A DNA stretch of 64,000 nt. Source: Desulfobaculum xiamenense (GTDB lineage: Bacteria > Desulfobacterota > Desulfovibrionia > Desulfovibrionales > Desulfovibrionaceae). Location of the stretch: NCBI RefSeq assembly GCF_011927665.1, contig NZ_JAATJA010000001.1, positions 415,019 through 479,018 of the forward strand, in the 5' to 3' direction. Shown here piece after piece: positions 63,349 to 64,000 of the stretch (position 1 is the first letter of the stretch; each line of letters opens with the position of its first letter). The notes beneath the pieces are model-generated. The model saw nothing but the letters and a program-made list of their open reading frames with translations. It was not told where the DNA came from and made no database searches. Both the position numbers and the translations under genes were made by a program.

Positions 63349-64000
63349 GTGATACGCTTTATCGATCAGATGGATCTCGACGGAAAGCGGCTTTTGATCA
63401 GAGTGGACTACAATGTGCCCATCAAGGACGGTGTGATCGGTGACGACAACCGCATCCGGGCCAGCCTGCCCACGCTGGAATATGCGCTGAACAATGGCGC
63501 GTCACTTATTCTGTGCTCGCACCTCGGCAAGCCCAAGGGGCAGATCAAGCCCGAGCTGTCGCTTGCGCCGGTGGCCGTGCGCCTTGGCGAGCTGCTTGGC
63601 CGTCCGGTGAAGATGGCCCCCGATTGCGTGGGCGACGAGGTTCGCTCCATGGCAAAGGCCCTTGCCCCCGGCGAGGTGCTGATGCTTGAGAATCTGCGCT
63701 TCCACGCCGAGGAGCAGAGCGGAGACGAGGCCTTCGGCCGCGAGCTGGCCGCACTGTGCGACGTCTACTGTAACGACGCCTTCGGCACCGCCCACCGCGC
63801 CCATGCGTCCATGACCGGCATCCCCGCCTTTGCCCCCGCCCGCTGCGCTGGATTCCTGCTCAAGAAGGAGTGGGAGTTTCTCGGTGAGGCCCTTGCCGCG
63901 CCCAAGCGCCCCTACGTCGCCATTTCCGGAGGCTCCAAGGTGTCCTCCAAGCTCGGCATCCTCAACAATCTGCTCGGCAAGGTCGATGCGCTCATCATCG
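63349..64000 (+). CDS. pgk: Phosphoglycerate kinase, N-terminal part cut by window edge
   Basis: Pgk transfers phosphate between 1,3-bisphosphoglycerate and ADP in glycolysis. About 217 codons are in the window. RVDYNVPIKDG (substrate-binding, with Tyr for the usual Phe), SHLGKPKG, LENLRFHAEE, and DAFGTAHRAHAS mark the N-terminal domain; ISGGSKVSSKLGIL begins the nucleotide half. The start is GTG with GGAGAG upstream. The C-terminus lies beyond the window. Confidence 0.96.
   Translation, partial: MIRFIDQMDLDGKRLLIRVDYNVPIKDGVIGDDNRIRASLPTLEYALNNGASLILCSHLGKPKGQIKPELSLAPVAVRLGELLGRPVKMAPDCVGDEVRSMAKALAPGEVLMLENLRFHAEEQSGDEAFGRELAALCDVYCNDAFGTAHRAHASMTGIPAFAPARCAGFLLKKEWEFLGEALAAPKRPYVAISGGSKVSSKLGILNNLLGKVDALII

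Noticed and set aside
1-64000. CRISPR arrays, insertion sequences, prophage, tRNA or rRNA genes
   Set aside because: No direct-repeat arrays, transposase or integrase frames, or cloverleaf/rRNA stretches were seen in the intergenic regions.

Overview
The window is a dense, high-GC bacterial chromosome segment with almost no mobile DNA. It carries 56 protein-coding genes (two cut by the window edges) and no rRNA, tRNA or CRISPR array that I can see. The gene set points to a sulfate-reducing deltaproteobacterium of the Desulfovibrio group. The best single marker is the adenylate kinase at 43648-44319, whose LID has Cys129, His135, Cys151 and Cys154, the metal-site arrangement known from Desulfovibrio gigas. 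Supporting markers are a PxxKW-type cysteine-rich small protein, a sirC-ccsA/hemX-hemA cluster that fits the siroheme-dependent heme route, citramalate synthase, and MqnA of the futalosine menaquinone pathway.

Layout. 1-12.3 kb, mostly minus strand: a truncated CorC/HlyC gene, a membrane PilZ protein, mnmG, an M20 peptidase, the PxxKW protein, two overlapping paralogous MTA/SAH-deaminase-type amidohydrolases, a plus-strand esterase, and a two-gene unit of a lysozyme-like membrane protein followed by a REC-TPR regulator. 12.4-19.8 kb, minus strand: a tightly packed run pdxJ-acpS-nnr-CBS-tsaE-lysC-cimA-MBL. 20-22.6 kb: ugd, a 73-residue protein and cheW, each with its own terminator. 22.7-33.5 kb, plus strand: mfd, a PpiC/SurA-like lipoprotein, surA, rodZ-like, recO, glyQ, glyS and rpsT. 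33.6-38.6 kb: two complete potassium-uptake pairs in tandem (trkA-trkH, ktrB-ktrA). 38.6-42.6 kb: a small cereblon-type CULT-domain protein, then a large hybrid histidine kinase. 42.7-48.7 kb, minus strand: mqnA, adk, tilS, a hypothetical gene, hemA, ccsA/hemX and sirC. 48.8-51.4 kb: two glycosyltransferases. 51.4-52.5 kb: an AT-rich orphan gene, the only clearly foreign-looking piece. 52.6-57.5 kb, minus strand: rarA, rsmE, gcvT and a 582-residue unknown. 57.8-64 kb: a GT2 glycosyltransferase, a double-GAF protein, mreB, an inositol-monophosphatase family gene, a NUDIX hydrolase, rimI and the start of pgk.

Functional themes. Cell envelope and shape: mreB, rodZ-like, surA pair, glycosyltransferases, ugd, lysozyme-like protein. 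Translation and tRNA modification: mnmG, tsaE, tilS, glyQS, rpsT, rsmE, rimI. Repair: mfd, recO, rarA. Cofactors: pdxJ, nnr, mqnA and the siroheme/heme genes. Signalling: PilZ, REC-TPR, CheW, hybrid kinase, GAF.

Most worth a second look: the CULT-domain protein with a complete ligand cage and no known bacterial role, the AT-rich orphan, the lysozyme-like/REC-TPR pair, the duplicated amidohydrolases and the 582-residue unknown. I did not find a clear multi-gene defence or other wholly new system. Genes were assigned by reading translated sequences against remembered family motifs; no database search was run.
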